Source of the DNA: Methylophaga sp.
GTDB taxonomy: Bacteria; Pseudomonadota; Gammaproteobacteria; Nitrosococcales; Methylophagaceae
Length of the DNA: 64,000 nucleotides
NCBI GenBank assembly: GCA_011053005.1
Contig: DRHW01000034.1
Span: 1-64,000, forward strand
Direction: 5' to 3'
How positions within the stretch are numbered: the stretch's first letter is position 1; every line of letters starts with the position of its first letter. The notes under the pieces are model-generated. The model was not told where the DNA came from. It did no database searches and saw only the letters and a program-made list of their open reading frames with translations. Shown piece after piece: positions 40,388 through 50,954 of the stretch. The position numbers and the translations under genes are program-made.

Positions 40388-40440
40388 GTAATCTCCCGTT
40401 GCAGGCTGTACTGACGCCCAAGACCGTATATAATCTGATA

Positions 40441-40450
40441 ATTGTACAAT
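40441..40450. promoter_or_regulatory. ATTGTACAAT palindrome in the zwf-glgA divergent promoter region
   Basis: A 10-base perfect palindrome lies just downstream of a TATAAT (40429-40434) that could serve as the glgA -10 with CTGTAC at 40406-40411. On this reading it would cover the start of transcription, where a repressor could act. Its regulator is unknown. Confidence 0.35.
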
Positions 40451-40465
40451 TTTTAGGAGCGCTGT

Positions 40466-41920
40466 GTGCGAAAAATTCTTTTTTCGAGTAGTGAAGTTCA
40501 CCCCCTTATTAAGACCGGCGGCTTAGCAGATGTATCAGGTAGTTTACCCACAGCACTTCATCTGCAAGGACATGATATTCGTATCATTATGCCGGCTTAT
40601 CGTAAGTGTCTGGAACAACTCGAAAAAATTCACCCGATTGCAACGCTTAAGCTGGACGGCTTTCATTTACCTATAGAGATCTTCCAATCAACTTTACCCG
40701 GCACTAATGTGCCATTATTGCTTGTACATTCGCCACAACATTTTGATCGTGAAGGCGGACCTTATAGCTCGCCAACGGGTGAAGATTGGCAAGATAATGC
40801 CGCGCGTTTCACTTTGTTTTCGCGTGCCGTTGCAGCTTTGGCAATGAATCAAGCAGGTTTAAACTGGCAGCCCGATGTATTGCATTGCAGTGATTGGCAA
40901 ACGGCGCTAACTCCTGCATTAATTGCTGATTTACCGAATCGTCCAGTAACGGTGTTCACTATTCACAATCTTGCTTATCAGGGGCTATTTTCACGTGAGA
41001 TTTTCGATGCTTTAGATTTACCAGAAAAACTTTGGCACAGTGATGGCTTAGAATTTTATGGCTTATTGTCATTAATCAAAGGTGGTTTAATTTATGCCGA
41101 TCACATTACGACGGTCAGTCCGACTTATGCCAAAGAGATCTGCAATTACGAATTTGGTTACGGATTAGAAGGTTTATTATCACTACGTGCCAAACAAGGC
41201 CGTTTATCGGGCATTCTTAACGGTATTGATAATACTGAGTGGAATCCCAAAAAAGACAGATATCTAACAAAAACTTATTCCATCAAAAATCTTCGAAATA
41301 AAACCATTAACAAAGCAAGTCTGCAACAGTATTTTGGTTTACCTGAAAAGGAAGATGTATTGTTGATGGGTATTATCAGCCGCTTAGTGCCACAAAAAGG
41401 TATTGATCTGACATTAGAGGCGGTCACTAAATTACTTGAATCTGGCGCTAATATTCAACTCGTTTGTTTGGGTAGTGGTGAGCCGAGTTATGAACAAGAC
41501 TTGCGCATTTTACGTGCACGTTATCCGGATAAGGTGGGTGTTGATATCGGTTATAACGAAGCGTTGGCACATCAAATAGAAGCTGGGTCAGACGTCTTTT
41601 TAATGCCTTCACGTTTCGAACCCTGTGGGTTGAATCAGCTTTATAGTTTACGTTACGGTACGTTGCCTATTGTGCGTAATACTGGCGGCTTAGCGGATAC
41701 CGTTGTCGATGCCACGGAAAATAACCGTAAAAACGGCACTGCAACCGGTTTTAAGTTTGATCAAAGTAATGCTGGCGAATTAGAAAAAACGATTTCTCGT
41801 GCGCTCGATTTATTTCAACGGCCACGCATTTGGCGAAAAATGATGATAACGGCAATGGAGCAGAATTACAGCTGGCAACAGAGCGCCGAAACTTATGTTC
41901 AACTCTATGAAAGTCTTTAG
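40466..41920 (+). CDS. glgA: glycogen synthase GlgA
   Basis: GlgA extends alpha-1,4-glucan from ADP-glucose. The 484-residue GT5 enzyme has [13 protein letters not shown] at residues 16-28 (ADP-glucose binding), HNLAYQGLF, and the C-terminal retaining-glycosyltransferase E-x7-E region in [20 protein letters not shown]. The start is GTG after AGGAG at six bases. It is divergent from zwf. No other glycogen genes are in the window. Confidence 0.95.
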   Translation: MRKILFSSSEVHPLIKTGGLADVSGSLPTALHLQGHDIRIIMPAYRKCLEQLEKIHPIATLKLDGFHLPIEIFQSTLPGTNVPLLLVHSPQHFDREGGPYSSPTGEDWQDNAARFTLFSRAVAALAMNQAGLNWQPDVLHCSDWQTALTPALIADLPNRPVTVFTIHNLAYQGLFSREIFDALDLPEKLWHSDGLEFYGLLSLIKGGLIYADHITTVSPTYAKEICNYEFGYGLEGLLSLRAKQGRLSGILNGIDNTEWNPKKDRYLTKTYSIKNLRNKTINKASLQQYFGLPEKEDVLLMGIISRLVPQKGIDLTLEAVTKLLESGANIQLVCLGSGEPSYEQDLRILRARYPDKVGVDIGYNEALAHQIEAGSDVFLMPSRFEPCGLNQLYSLRYGTLPIVRNTGGLADTVVDATENNRKNGTATGFKFDQSNAGELEKTISRALDLFQRPRIWRKMMITAMEQNYSWQQSAETYVQLYESL

Positions 41921-41977
41921 CGCTTTAACAGGTTCCTTAATGTTAAACTACTCTGATTATATACAACGGAGAGCCCC

Positions 41978-42343
41978 ATGCAGGCTAAAGAATTAAAATT
42001 ACTAGTGGTTGACGCCCTAGAAGATATTAAAGCAGAAGACATTCAAATATTGGATGTAACTGCCATGACAGATTTCACAGATTTTATGATCATTGCAACA
42101 GGTAAATCGACGCGCCAAGTAAAAGCACTGGCTAATGAAGTCAATGTTCAAGCGAAAGCTGCGGGTGTTACACCATTAGGTACTGAAGGTGAAGATGTCG
42201 GTGAATGGGCATTAGTGGATTTAGGTGATGTCATTGTTCATATCATGACCCCAGAAACTCGCGCGACGTATACTTTGGAAAAATTGTGGAGCGTGCCAGC
42301 TAAACCAGCTGTTGAAGCTCAGGTGACGGCAGAAGATAAATGA
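41978..42343 (+). CDS. rsfS: ribosomal silencing factor RsfS
   Basis: RsfS binds ribosomal protein L14 and blocks subunit joining in slow growth. The 121-residue protein has DVTAMTDFTDFMIIATGKST and GEDVGEWALVDLGDVIVHIM, both strong family signatures. ACGGAGAG precedes the ATG. Its TGA overlaps rlmH (ATGA), the standard RsfS-RlmH pair. Confidence 0.96.
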   Translation: MQAKELKLLVVDALEDIKAEDIQILDVTAMTDFTDFMIIATGKSTRQVKALANEVNVQAKAAGVTPLGTEGEDVGEWALVDLGDVIVHIMTPETRATYTLEKLWSVPAKPAVEAQVTAEDK

Positions 42344-42810
42344 AGTTAAACCTGCTGGCAGTAGGCACAAAAATGCCAGCATGGGTGAATGACGGTTATC
42401 AAGAATATGCCAAACGTATGCCGCGGGAATGCAGTTTACAACTACATGAAATAACACCGGCAAAACGTGGGAAAAGCGGCAGTTCACAACAGTGGATGCG
42501 TGAAGAAGGCGATCGGATCTTAGCCGCTATTCCTGAGAATCATCATGTTGTAGCCTTAGATGTTCTAGGTAAATCATGGCGAACAGAACAGTTAGCTGAA
42601 CAACTTAAAGGCTGGATGGCTGACGGTCGAGATGTGTCATTGATTGTCGGTGGGCCAGATGGCTTAACGAACGAATGTTTAAAACGTGCTAATCAACACT
42701 GGTCATTATCAGCACTAACTTTACCGCATCCCTTAGTGCGTATTGTCTTATCTGAGCAGTTATATCGGGCTTGGACTGTGCTACAAAATCATCCGTATCA
42801 CCGAGCATGA
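42340..42810 (+). CDS. rlmH: 23S rRNA (pseudouridine(1915)-N(3))-methyltransferase RlmH
   Basis: RlmH methylates pseudouridine 1915 in helix 69 of 23S rRNA on the 70S ribosome. The 156-residue SPOUT protein has the SAM knot with VALDVLGKSW, IVGGPDGL and LPHPLVRIVLSEQLYRAW. The C terminus NHPYHRA matches the family's catalytic tail. It overlaps rsfS and maf at both ends by four bases. Confidence 0.96.
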   Translation: MKLNLLAVGTKMPAWVNDGYQEYAKRMPRECSLQLHEITPAKRGKSGSSQQWMREEGDRILAAIPENHHVVALDVLGKSWRTEQLAEQLKGWMADGRDVSLIVGGPDGLTNECLKRANQHWSLSALTLPHPLVRIVLSEQLYRAWTVLQNHPYHRA

Positions 42811-43391
42811 TCTTCCCTCAAATTTATCTTGCCTCAAATTCACCTCGGCGTCGCGAACTATTGACTCAAATTGGGGTCGATTTCTCAGTGTTAAGCGTCG
42901 ATGTTGATGAAAGCCGCTTGGCTGATGAAGCGCCTATAGATTATGTGAAACGAGTTGCGATTGCTAAAGCGCAAGCAGGGTGGAATACCTTAGATAAATT
43001 AGATAAGCGACCTGTATTAGGTTCAGATACGTCAGTAGTATTAGCGGATATCATTTTGGGTAAGCCCGCCAATGATAATGAAGCGCGAGCAATGTTACAG
43101 CAGCTTTCTGGTCGAACTCATCAAGTGATGACGGCTGTGGCCATCGTCACGGCAACAGATATAAGATGCGAATTAAATATTAGTCAGGTAACGTTTAGTG
43201 CGATGACGGAGTCTGATATTGAATGGTATATTGCAACACAAGAAGGAATTGATAAGGCCGGATCTTATGCTGTACAAGGTTTAGCCGCTTTATTTATTGA
43301 CGAAATACAAGGCAGCTATTCGGCGATTATGGGCCTACCGTTACGTGAAACGGGGCTATTACTACAACAATTAACTGGGCAAGTGGAATGA
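42807..43391 (+). CDS. maf: Maf family nucleoside triphosphate pyrophosphatase
   Basis: Maf proteins hydrolyse non-canonical or dTTP/UTP nucleotides to monophosphates. The 194-residue protein starts with IYLASNSPRRRELLTQIG, and has the catalytic aspartate region VLGSDTSVVL, a KPANDNEA segment and SYAVQGLAALFI. The AGSYAVQG context fits the YhdE-type (dTTP/UTP) subgroup more than YceF. The start at 42807 overlaps rlmH (ATGA); a longer in-frame start at 42771 lies inside rlmH. Confidence 0.92.
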   Translation: MIFPQIYLASNSPRRRELLTQIGVDFSVLSVDVDESRLADEAPIDYVKRVAIAKAQAGWNTLDKLDKRPVLGSDTSVVLADIILGKPANDNEARAMLQQLSGRTHQVMTAVAIVTATDIRCELNISQVTFSAMTESDIEWYIATQEGIDKAGSYAVQGLAALFIDEIQGSYSAIMGLPLRETGLLLQQLTGQVE

Positions 43392-44854
43392 GCAGCGAGA
43401 TATTAATCAATGTCACACCCAGTGAAACACGTGTTGCCGTAGTCGATAATGGTGTGTTGCAAGAAGTTTTTATCGAGCGCACTGAAAGCCGAGGTTTAGT
43501 CGGTAATATCTATAAAGGCAAAGTGTGCCGTGTTTTACCCGGCATGCAGGCAGCGTTTGTTGAAATCGGTTTTTCGCGAGCAGCATTTTTGCATGCGTCT
43601 GATATTTCGATTCCCAAAGGTCAAACTGGCGATTTACAAGAAACGGTGGTGCCGCCGATAACCTCATTATTACGTGAAGGCCAAGAAGTTTTAGTGCAAG
43701 TTATCAAAGATCCTATGGGCACTAAAGGCGCACGATTAACCACCCAATTATCTGTTTCCTCACGTTATCTCGTTTACATGCCCGAAGCGCAAGGCATTGG
43801 CGTTTCACTGAAAATTGAAGGTGAAGAAGAACGATCACGTTTGAAGTCTTGTCTTGTTCCGAAACTAGAACAAAGCACCGGCGGCTATATTTTACGAACT
43901 GCTGCCGAAGGGGTGACTGAAACTGAACTATTAGCCGATTTAGATTTTCTGCATCGTTTGTGGGCTAAGTTAGGCGAACGTAAGTCAAAAATAAAATGTG
44001 GCGAACCTTTACATGAAGATTTGCCACTCGCATTGCGGGCATTGCGTGACCTCTTCTCACCGGATATTGAACGGATCAGAATTGATTCAGGCGAAGCTTA
44101 TGATAAAGCACTTAGGTTTTCTGAAGGTTTTATGCCGGAATGCGCTTCACGTTTAGAGCGTTATAAAGGCGAGCGACCTTTATTTGATTTGTTTAGTGTG
44201 GAAGAAGAGATTAATAAAGCTTTAGAACGTAAAGTTCCTCTTAAATCAGGTGGTTACCTTATTTTTGACCAAACGGAAGCAATGACCACAGTAGATGTTA
44301 ATACTGGTGGTTTTGTTGGTCATAAAAACTTAGAAGAAACGATTTTTAAAACTAATTTAGAAGCGGCTCATGCCATTGCTCGTCAATTACGAGTACGTAA
44401 CCTTGGTGGCATTATTATTCTTGATTTTATTGATATGGAAGAACAAGAGCATCGCGAGCAAGTATTACGTGCTTTAGAAAAAGCGATGGCTCCTGATCGG
44501 GCTCGACATAATATTTGTGGGGTGTCTGAGCTAGGTTTAGTCGAAATGACACGTAAACGTACCCGTGAAAGTTTGGGCCATATCTTATGTGAGCCTTGCC
44601 CTTGCTGTGCAGGCAAAGGTTATGCAAAAAGTGCTGAATCAATTTGTTATGAAATTTTCCGTGAAATTATTCGTGAAGCAAAACAGTATGAGATGACGCA
44701 GTTTTTAGTGCTGGCATCGCAAGATGTGATTGATCGTCTTAACGATGAAGATTCAACTTATGTTGCTGAGTTAGAACAATTTATCGGCAAACCGATTTTG
44801 TTTCAGTGTGAAGCACAATATGGCCGTGAACAATTCAATGTCGTGTTGATGTAG
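43388..44854 (+). CDS. rng: ribonuclease G
   Basis: RNase G is the RNase E paralogue that matures the 16S rRNA 5' end. The 488-residue protein has an N-terminal S1 domain (GNIYKGKVCRVLPGMQAAFV), the 5' sensor region, and the catalytic metal site with DVNTGGFVG (about residue 305) and ILDFIDMEEQEHR. The zinc-link CEPCPCCAGKG is at about residue 400. There is no C-terminal degradosome scaffold, so it is G and not E. The maf-rng-yhdP order is conserved in gammaproteobacteria. Confidence 0.96.
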   Translation: MSSEILINVTPSETRVAVVDNGVLQEVFIERTESRGLVGNIYKGKVCRVLPGMQAAFVEIGFSRAAFLHASDISIPKGQTGDLQETVVPPITSLLREGQEVLVQVIKDPMGTKGARLTTQLSVSSRYLVYMPEAQGIGVSLKIEGEEERSRLKSCLVPKLEQSTGGYILRTAAEGVTETELLADLDFLHRLWAKLGERKSKIKCGEPLHEDLPLALRALRDLFSPDIERIRIDSGEAYDKALRFSEGFMPECASRLERYKGERPLFDLFSVEEEINKALERKVPLKSGGYLIFDQTEAMTTVDVNTGGFVGHKNLEETIFKTNLEAAHAIARQLRVRNLGGIIILDFIDMEEQEHREQVLRALEKAMAPDRARHNICGVSELGLVEMTRKRTRESLGHILCEPCPCCAGKGYAKSAESICYEIFREIIREAKQYEMTQFLVLASQDVIDRLNDEDSTYVAELEQFIGKPILFQCEAQYGREQFNVVLM

Positions 44855-44859
44855 ACGCT

Positions 44860-47800
44860 ATGTCGGTTTTACTGCGCGGCTTACATATCGCAAGTAAACA
44901 AATTGTTTATTTGCTGATTATCCTCATTACAGTATTAATTTTGCTGATTGCTGCGGGTTATTGGTTAACTGACGCTGTCGATAAACGCCAAGACGAAATT
45001 GCTGTTTGGGTTGGTGATAAAGTAGGTTATCCAGTTGAAATTGTGAAGGCAGGTTTAAGCTGGGTTGATTTGATGCCTAAATTACAAGTCGATGGGGTGA
45101 CGGTATTTAGACAAGATGACAAGACTGAGCTCTTAAGTGTCCAATCACTTTATGTTGGTTTAGACATGATTGCGAGCTTGCGTCGTGGCGAACCCGTGTT
45201 AAATGACTTGTCGTTAACTGGCTTAAATACCACCATCGTTCGAGATACCGCTGGAAAATTCCAACTACAAGGACTTGATTTAACCGATCAATCCTCTGCC
45301 GAGGACATAGATTGGTCAAGTTGGGTCAATATACTCAATCGCTTCCAATTAACGGATGTGACGATTAATTATATTGATGAGCTTCACACTGCTTTATCTG
45401 GACAATATCAAGTTACGCAAGCCGAGTTAAGCCATCATTTTAAAAAGTGGGTTACAGCTGGATCGATACGTTTACCTGCAACACTAGGGGCTAATGTTGA
45501 GTTTTCAGGCAGCAGTTTATTGAATTGGGATGATTTATCAACAAGTTCTTGGCAGGCACAAGCTCAAATTAATGAGTTGATGTTGGCACCTTTTTCACAA
45601 CTGGCTATATGGCAAGATGTCGCGGTCAAAAATGGACAGCTAACAGCAAATATCTCGGCGAGTGGTATAGGGAAAAAGATAGATGAGGCTCAAACAAATA
45701 TAAATTTGGTACAAGCTACGTTAGTTTCAAAACAAGAAAATTTAGCCCATCCTCCTGTTGATGTTGAATATTTTAAGGGAAAAATAGATTGGCAGCAGCA
45801 AGCACAATCATGGCATTTAGCAGGTCATGATATTCAGATTAAGATGAATGGTGACGCATGGCCAGCAACCAATTTTAACATTCAAAAACAAAATCAAAAT
45901 GATTGGCTAATCAGCAGTGATTATTTGCGATTAAGTGATCTTACCGCTCTGGCTTCTTTAACCGCTTTATCGCCTGAAATGATCAGGGTCCAGCAACCTG
46001 CTGGTGATCTTGATAATTTAACGTTGCAGTATTCTGCGCAACAAGGTCTAACACAATTGGCCTTTAATCTTCGTGATGGTGCGGCCTTGCCGTGGCAAGA
46101 TTATCCAGGAGTAACAGGATTAACTGGGGCTATTAATTGGCAAGAAGGGATGGCAAAGCTCAAGCTCGATAGCCACCAAGTTACTTTTTATCCTGAAACA
46201 TGGTTAGACAGTGCTGTATTTTTTGATTCGGTTACCGGTGAATTGGATTTACAACAGCAAGACAAGTCTTGGGTTTTACAGAGCAATGCCTTGCACTTGT
46301 GGAATGATGATTTAAATATTCAGCTAGATGGCAGCGTGCAACACGCGAGTGATAGCAAAGTGACCAATGATCTGAAAATTACCCTGCAAGATGTCGTTGT
46401 TAACCGTTGGCAGGCTTATGTGCCACAGAGAATATTAAGTCGTAGCTTTAAAAAATGGTCAAAAAATGCTTTTGTGGCTGGCAATATCATCGATGGCATT
46501 ATTGAATTACAAGGTGATTTAGCGGCATTTCCTTATGAAGATGAACCTGATAAAGGTCACTTTAAAATGAATCTGCAAGCTGAGAATGTACAGTTACATT
46601 ATGCGCCGGGTTGGCCTGATTTATTTGATGTGACAGGCCTAGTGACTGGTTTAGCGAATGACCTTACGATTCAAGCTAAATCAGGCAAAATTGCAGGATT
46701 TAAATTTGCTGATGTAACGACAACAATTAGTAAACTAGTCCATGATGAGCCGATATTACGTGTTGAAGGGAATTTAACGGGCACCACAGCTGATGCTTTA
46801 TTATTCTTACAAAATAGCCCATTAAAACAACGTTTTGGCAAAGTCGCTCAACTTGCTGATGCAAAAGGGAATAGTAATATTCAACTGAATTTGATGGTGC
46901 CATTAGCTGATGAAGACAAAACTCAAGTAGCTGGCAATGTCAGTTTTGTTGATAGTCAGTTACAAAGTAAATCGCTTCCAGAATTGACGATGTCACAAAT
47001 TAATGGAAAATTAAATTTTACTAATAATGGCGTCACAGCAAAAAATATTAAAGCAGTGCTACTTGCAGCGCCGGTTAATATCAATGTGTCACCTAGAGAT
47101 GATGCGACAATTGTTTCAGCAAGTAGCCAGCTTTCATTACAACAAGTGGCTAACCTTTGGCCTAATGTTGTACCTAAATTTGTATCGGGAGAAACGACTT
47201 ATCAGGCTGAAGTGGCGATTTCAGAACAGGCTATAGGCGAATTTGATGTTGATACTTCTATTCAATCTGATTTACAGGGGATTAAAGTTGACTTGCCTGA
47301 GCCCTTTTTTAAAAATCATGAAGACATGATAAATTTTCGAGCATCGGTCAAACAAAAAGACAATACACCGATTTATGCTGTTGAATATGGAAAATTAATA
47401 AATGTGTTGCTGGCTCAAGACACTCAACAATGGCGGGGCGAACTCAGTATAGGTGCAGGAAAAGCAGTATTACCTGCTCATGGTGTAAAAGTACGAGGCC
47501 AATTATCGACATTATCTTTAGACACATGGAATGATTGGTCTAAGCAATATAATGATAAGACTCAAAGTAATAATTCATTTATTGCCAGTATGTCTGATGC
47601 GGTTGTTAAAGTAGATAAATTGACCGGATTTAATCAAGAATTTACTAATGTCACTCTTTCGGCAAAAAAACAAGGCGAAGGTTGGCGTGCTGATATTGAT
47701 AGTGCTGAATCTAAAGGCATGATCTATTGGCCTGATGATTTTGATAGTAATACAGTATTAAAGCTTAATTTCGATAAACTGACGCTGACTTTGCCAAAAC

Positions 47801-48684
47801 TAGATGATACTCAGAAAGTAACAGATGAGCAGACGAAATTTTTATGGCCCAGTATGGAGCTGGCGGTTGGTTCATTGGTTATCAATGATATGCAATTAGG
47901 TGAATTAGAGTGGCGCGGCCATAGAGAAATAGATGCATGGTTATTAGATAATGGTTCTTTAAAGTCGAAAGAATTCACGGCGTTAATGTCTGTAGGAGAA
48001 TGGCGATATACAGCAAGCGGCGATCAATCACATTTTAAAGTTCAGGCGAATAGCAATAATTTAGCGAAATTATTAGCGAGTTTTGGTTACCAACAAGCGA
48101 TTGATGCTAAAGATGTTAGTTTGTCAGCAGATTTATCATGGCCGGCTAGTCCGCTGGCCGTCAGTACTAAAATATTAACCGGTTCACTTAAATTAGGTTT
48201 AGGTAAAGGCAGACTTAAGGATGTAGAGCCTGGTGCTGCGGGTCGAATATTTGGTTTGATGAGTATCGCTGCTTTACCTAGGCGCTTGTCGTTGGATTTT
48301 AATGATTTATTTTCTAAAGGCTTTTATTTTGATTCGATAAAAGGCTCATTCAAATTTGAAAATGGCCAAGCAACAACCAATGATTTTGTGTTGAAAGGTA
48401 CGCCCGCGACGATCAAAATGGTCGGTCCAGTGGATTTAATTCATCAGCAATATGATCAGGTTGTCACCATTACGCCTAATGTTTCTTCTACATTACCACT
48501 TGCCGGTGCAGTTGCTGGTGGTCCGTTAGGATTGGGGGTGGGAACCGCTATTTTGTTAGTCGATAAATTGGCTGGTGCATTATTTGATAAAAATATCGTT
48601 AATTTGGTCAGTTATACTTATTACTTAACTGGACCGTGGGATGAACCTGAGTTAACAACTGATAAACCATTAGCAACGAAATAA
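44860..48684 (+). CDS. yhdP: YhdP family AsmA-like envelope lipid transport protein
   Basis: YhdP-type proteins are giant inner-membrane-anchored proteins that span the periplasm and help carry phospholipid to the outer membrane with TamB and YdbH. The 1274-residue protein has one N-terminal membrane helix (about residues 12-35). A very long beta-rich region follows, and the family-defining C terminus comes after AGRIFGLMSIAALPRRLSLD and LPLAGAVAGGPLGLGVGTAI. E. coli YhdP is 1266 residues, so it is complete. It follows rng by five bases and is closed by a terminator. Confidence 0.92.
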   Translation: MSVLLRGLHIASKQIVYLLIILITVLILLIAAGYWLTDAVDKRQDEIAVWVGDKVGYPVEIVKAGLSWVDLMPKLQVDGVTVFRQDDKTELLSVQSLYVGLDMIASLRRGEPVLNDLSLTGLNTTIVRDTAGKFQLQGLDLTDQSSAEDIDWSSWVNILNRFQLTDVTINYIDELHTALSGQYQVTQAELSHHFKKWVTAGSIRLPATLGANVEFSGSSLLNWDDLSTSSWQAQAQINELMLAPFSQLAIWQDVAVKNGQLTANISASGIGKKIDEAQTNINLVQATLVSKQENLAHPPVDVEYFKGKIDWQQQAQSWHLAGHDIQIKMNGDAWPATNFNIQKQNQNDWLISSDYLRLSDLTALASLTALSPEMIRVQQPAGDLDNLTLQYSAQQGLTQLAFNLRDGAALPWQDYPGVTGLTGAINWQEGMAKLKLDSHQVTFYPETWLDSAVFFDSVTGELDLQQQDKSWVLQSNALHLWNDDLNIQLDGSVQHASDSKVTNDLKITLQDVVVNRWQAYVPQRILSRSFKKWSKNAFVAGNIIDGIIELQGDLAAFPYEDEPDKGHFKMNLQAENVQLHYAPGWPDLFDVTGLVTGLANDLTIQAKSGKIAGFKFADVTTTISKLVHDEPILRVEGNLTGTTADALLFLQNSPLKQRFGKVAQLADAKGNSNIQLNLMVPLADEDKTQVAGNVSFVDSQLQSKSLPELTMSQINGKLNFTNNGVTAKNIKAVLLAAPVNINVSPRDDATIVSASSQLSLQQVANLWPNVVPKFVSGETTYQAEVAISEQAIGEFDVDTSIQSDLQGIKVDLPEPFFKNHEDMINFRASVKQKDNTPIYAVEYGKLINVLLAQDTQQWRGELSIGAGKAVLPAHGVKVRGQLSTLSLDTWNDWSKQYNDKTQSNNSFIASMSDAVVKVDKLTGFNQEFTNVTLSAKKQGEGWRADIDSAESKGMIYWPDDFDSNTVLKLNFDKLTLTLPKLDDTQKVTDEQTKFLWPSMELAVGSLVINDMQLGELEWRGHREIDAWLLDNGSLKSKEFTALMSVGEWRYTASGDQSHFKVQANSNNLAKLLASFGYQQAIDAKDVSLSADLSWPASPLAVSTKILTGSLKLGLGKGRLKDVEPGAAGRIFGLMSIAALPRRLSLDFNDLFSKGFYFDSIKGSFKFENGQATTNDFVLKGTPATIKMVGPVDLIHQQYDQVVTITPNVSSTLPLAGAVAGGPLGLGVGTAILLVDKLAGALFDKNIVNLVSYTYYLTGPWDEPELTTDKPLATK

Positions 48685-48724
48685 AGCACTCATCTCACAT
48701 GATTGGTGATTAATATATCATGGC

Positions 48725-48762
48725 AAAAAAAAGGCCACTTAAATAATTAAGCGGCCTTTTTT
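48725..48762. terminator. bidirectional intrinsic terminator (yhdP / glnN)
   Basis: AAGGCC-A-CTTAA, an ATAA loop, and TTAAG-C-GGCCTT form a stem with one mismatch, with A- and T-tracts on either side. It is placed to end yhdP on the plus strand and glnN on the minus strand. Confidence 0.9.
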
Positions 48763-48779
48763 AATGTTGGCTGTTTAGT

Positions 48780-50954
48780 TTATTTGATAAACAACATTTC
48801 TTGATATTTAGGTAGTGGCCACAATTCGTCCGCTACTTCCATTTCTAAGATATCTGCATGTGCACGCACTTCAAGCATTAAAGGAAGAATAACTTTGGCA
48901 CAAAAATGCATGTGTTCTTCTGTCGTTGCAAAATCATGTTTTGTTATTGCTTCGCTCAATTTTGTTACTTCAGCGAGCATTGCATTTGATTCCAATGCTA
49001 CTTTTTTAGCAATTGAGCTATCAAGTTCAATACCCATTTCAGCCATGCTTGAGTTGGTGATTGATAATTCGGCAAGATAAGATATCGCTGCTGGATAAAT
49101 CAATGTTTTTGCCATGTCTATAACAAGTTTAGCTTCCACTTCAATAGATAAAATGTATTGTTCTGCGTAAACAGCAAAACGGCTTTCAAGTTCTACCTTA
49201 GACAATACACCCGTACTTTCAAACAAGGCTCTAACAGGTTCTTCAAGCAGCGCAGGCAAAGCATCAGCAGCGGTAGGAAGGTTTAGTAAACCACGCTCAG
49301 AAACCGCTTTTTCATGCCATTCTGATGAGTAACCATCACCACCAAATACTGCATTGCCATGTTGTTCCATTAATGTTTTTAATACAGCTACAACGGCATC
49401 TGTTTGTGGCGTGCCATTTTTCAATTCGGCTTCAAGTTTTTCCGCAATCCAGTTAAGCGAATCAGCAAGCATCGTATTCATTGCTACTAATGGACCAGAT
49501 ACTGATTGTGATGAACCTACTGCACGGAATTCAAAACGGTTGCCGGTGAATGCAAACGGTGATGTACGGTTACGATCGCCAGGATCACGTTCAAAATTAA
49601 GAATTTGTGACAAACCAAGGTCCATGGTGCCACCTGATTCCGAGCTAGTGATTTTACCGTCTTTAATATCTTGGAAGACTTTTTCAAGTTGGTCGCCAAG
49701 ATAGACAGATAAAATAGCTGGTGGCGCTTCATTAGCACCCAAACGATGATCATTTGCCGCTGAAGCAATAACAGCGCGTAATAATGGTCCAAATTTATGC
49801 ACCCCACGAATGACCGCACCACAGAATAATAAGAAATTTAAGTTATCATGCGGTGTTTTTCCGGGATCAAGTAAGTTACCTTGAGTCGCGTTACCAACTG
49901 ACCAATTTACGTGCTTTCCTGAACCATTAATGCCGGCAAATGGTTTTTCATGAAGTAAGCAAAGGAAACCATGTTTTTTCGCAGTTGCTTTCATTAATGT
50001 CATCATTAATTGTTGATGATCGGCTGCGATATTGGCTGCTTCGAAATAAGGTGCAATTTCAAACTGACCTGGCGCTACTTCATTATGATGGGTTTTTGCA
50101 GGAATACCTAAACGGTATAACTGATCTTCAAAGTCTTGCATAAAGACTTGAACGCGTGCAGGAATGGCACCGAAATAGTGATCATCAAATTGCTGACCTT
50201 TAGCTGGAGAGGCGCCAAATAATGTGCGGCCAGCTAATAATAAATCTGGGCGGCTATTAGCAAAGTTGCTATCAACAAGGAAATATTCTTGCTCGGCACC
50301 ACAGCTTGAGTTTAGTGGTGCGATATCGGTTTCGCCCATCAATGATAATACTTTGTTACCCGCTTTATTCATTGCATTGATAGAGCGAAGTAATGGGATT
50401 TTTTTATCAAGCGCTTCACCCGTCCATGACATGAAGACACTTGGGATCATTAATGTAGATCCGTTGTCTGTGTGCATGATATAGACAGGACTAGTTGGAT
50501 CCCATGCAGTGTAACCACGGGCTGCATTCGTCATACGAATACTACCGTTAGGGAATGAAGAACCATCTGGTTCGCCTTTGATTAATAGGCTGCCAGAAAA
50601 TTCGGTAATCGCTCGACCTTCTGAATCGCTGATGATGAAACCATCATGTTTTTCAGCGGTGATATTAGTCATTGGGTAGAAAATATGAGAAAAGAATTTC
50701 ACGCCTTTAGATTGCGCCCATTCTTTCATTGCAGCGGCAACGACTTCAGCTGTCGCACCATCAAGTGGAGCACCTGTTTGCACTGTATTTTTCATCGCTT
50801 TGAAGGCTGTTTTAGATAAAGCCTCTTCCATTTTAGCTAAGTTAAATACATCTGTTGCCCAGATTTTATCTAAAGATTTAGGTGTTTTAACGACCATGGT
50901 TTCACGGTTTGTTATTTGATGAATTGCTTGAACGCGTGATTCATTTCCACTCAT
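48780..50954 (-). CDS. glnN: glutamine synthetase type III (GlnN)
   Basis: The 724-residue enzyme matches the type III glutamine synthetase family, which makes glutamine from glutamate, ammonia and ATP as a double-ring dodecamer. Family marks are an N-terminal region including WATDVFNLAKMEEAL, the glutamate-binding NSSCGAEQEYFLVD, HHNEVAPGQFEIAPYFE, NGSGKHVNWSVG, and the nucleotide segment RNRTSPFAFTGNRFEFRAVG. It lacks the adenylylation tyrosine of type I enzymes. Type III is usual in Bacteroidetes and cyanobacteria and patchier in proteobacteria. GAGG precedes the ATG. An NtrC site and a sigma-54 promoter upstream point to nitrogen control. Confidence 0.95.
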   Translation of the reverse strand: MSGNESRVQAIHQITNRETMVVKTPKSLDKIWATDVFNLAKMEEALSKTAFKAMKNTVQTGAPLDGATAEVVAAAMKEWAQSKGVKFFSHIFYPMTNITAEKHDGFIISDSEGRAITEFSGSLLIKGEPDGSSFPNGSIRMTNAARGYTAWDPTSPVYIMHTDNGSTLMIPSVFMSWTGEALDKKIPLLRSINAMNKAGNKVLSLMGETDIAPLNSSCGAEQEYFLVDSNFANSRPDLLLAGRTLFGASPAKGQQFDDHYFGAIPARVQVFMQDFEDQLYRLGIPAKTHHNEVAPGQFEIAPYFEAANIAADHQQLMMTLMKATAKKHGFLCLLHEKPFAGINGSGKHVNWSVGNATQGNLLDPGKTPHDNLNFLLFCGAVIRGVHKFGPLLRAVIASAANDHRLGANEAPPAILSVYLGDQLEKVFQDIKDGKITSSESGGTMDLGLSQILNFERDPGDRNRTSPFAFTGNRFEFRAVGSSQSVSGPLVAMNTMLADSLNWIAEKLEAELKNGTPQTDAVVAVLKTLMEQHGNAVFGGDGYSSEWHEKAVSERGLLNLPTAADALPALLEEPVRALFESTGVLSKVELESRFAVYAEQYILSIEVEAKLVIDMAKTLIYPAAISYLAELSITNSSMAEMGIELDSSIAKKVALESNAMLAEVTKLSEAITKHDFATTEEHMHFCAKVILPLMLEVRAHADILEMEVADELWPLPKYQEMLFIK

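Noticed and set aside
40388-40501. Longer N terminus for Zwf
   Set aside because: It overlaps glgA and its promoter; GGGAG at six bases supports 40387 and gives the family length.
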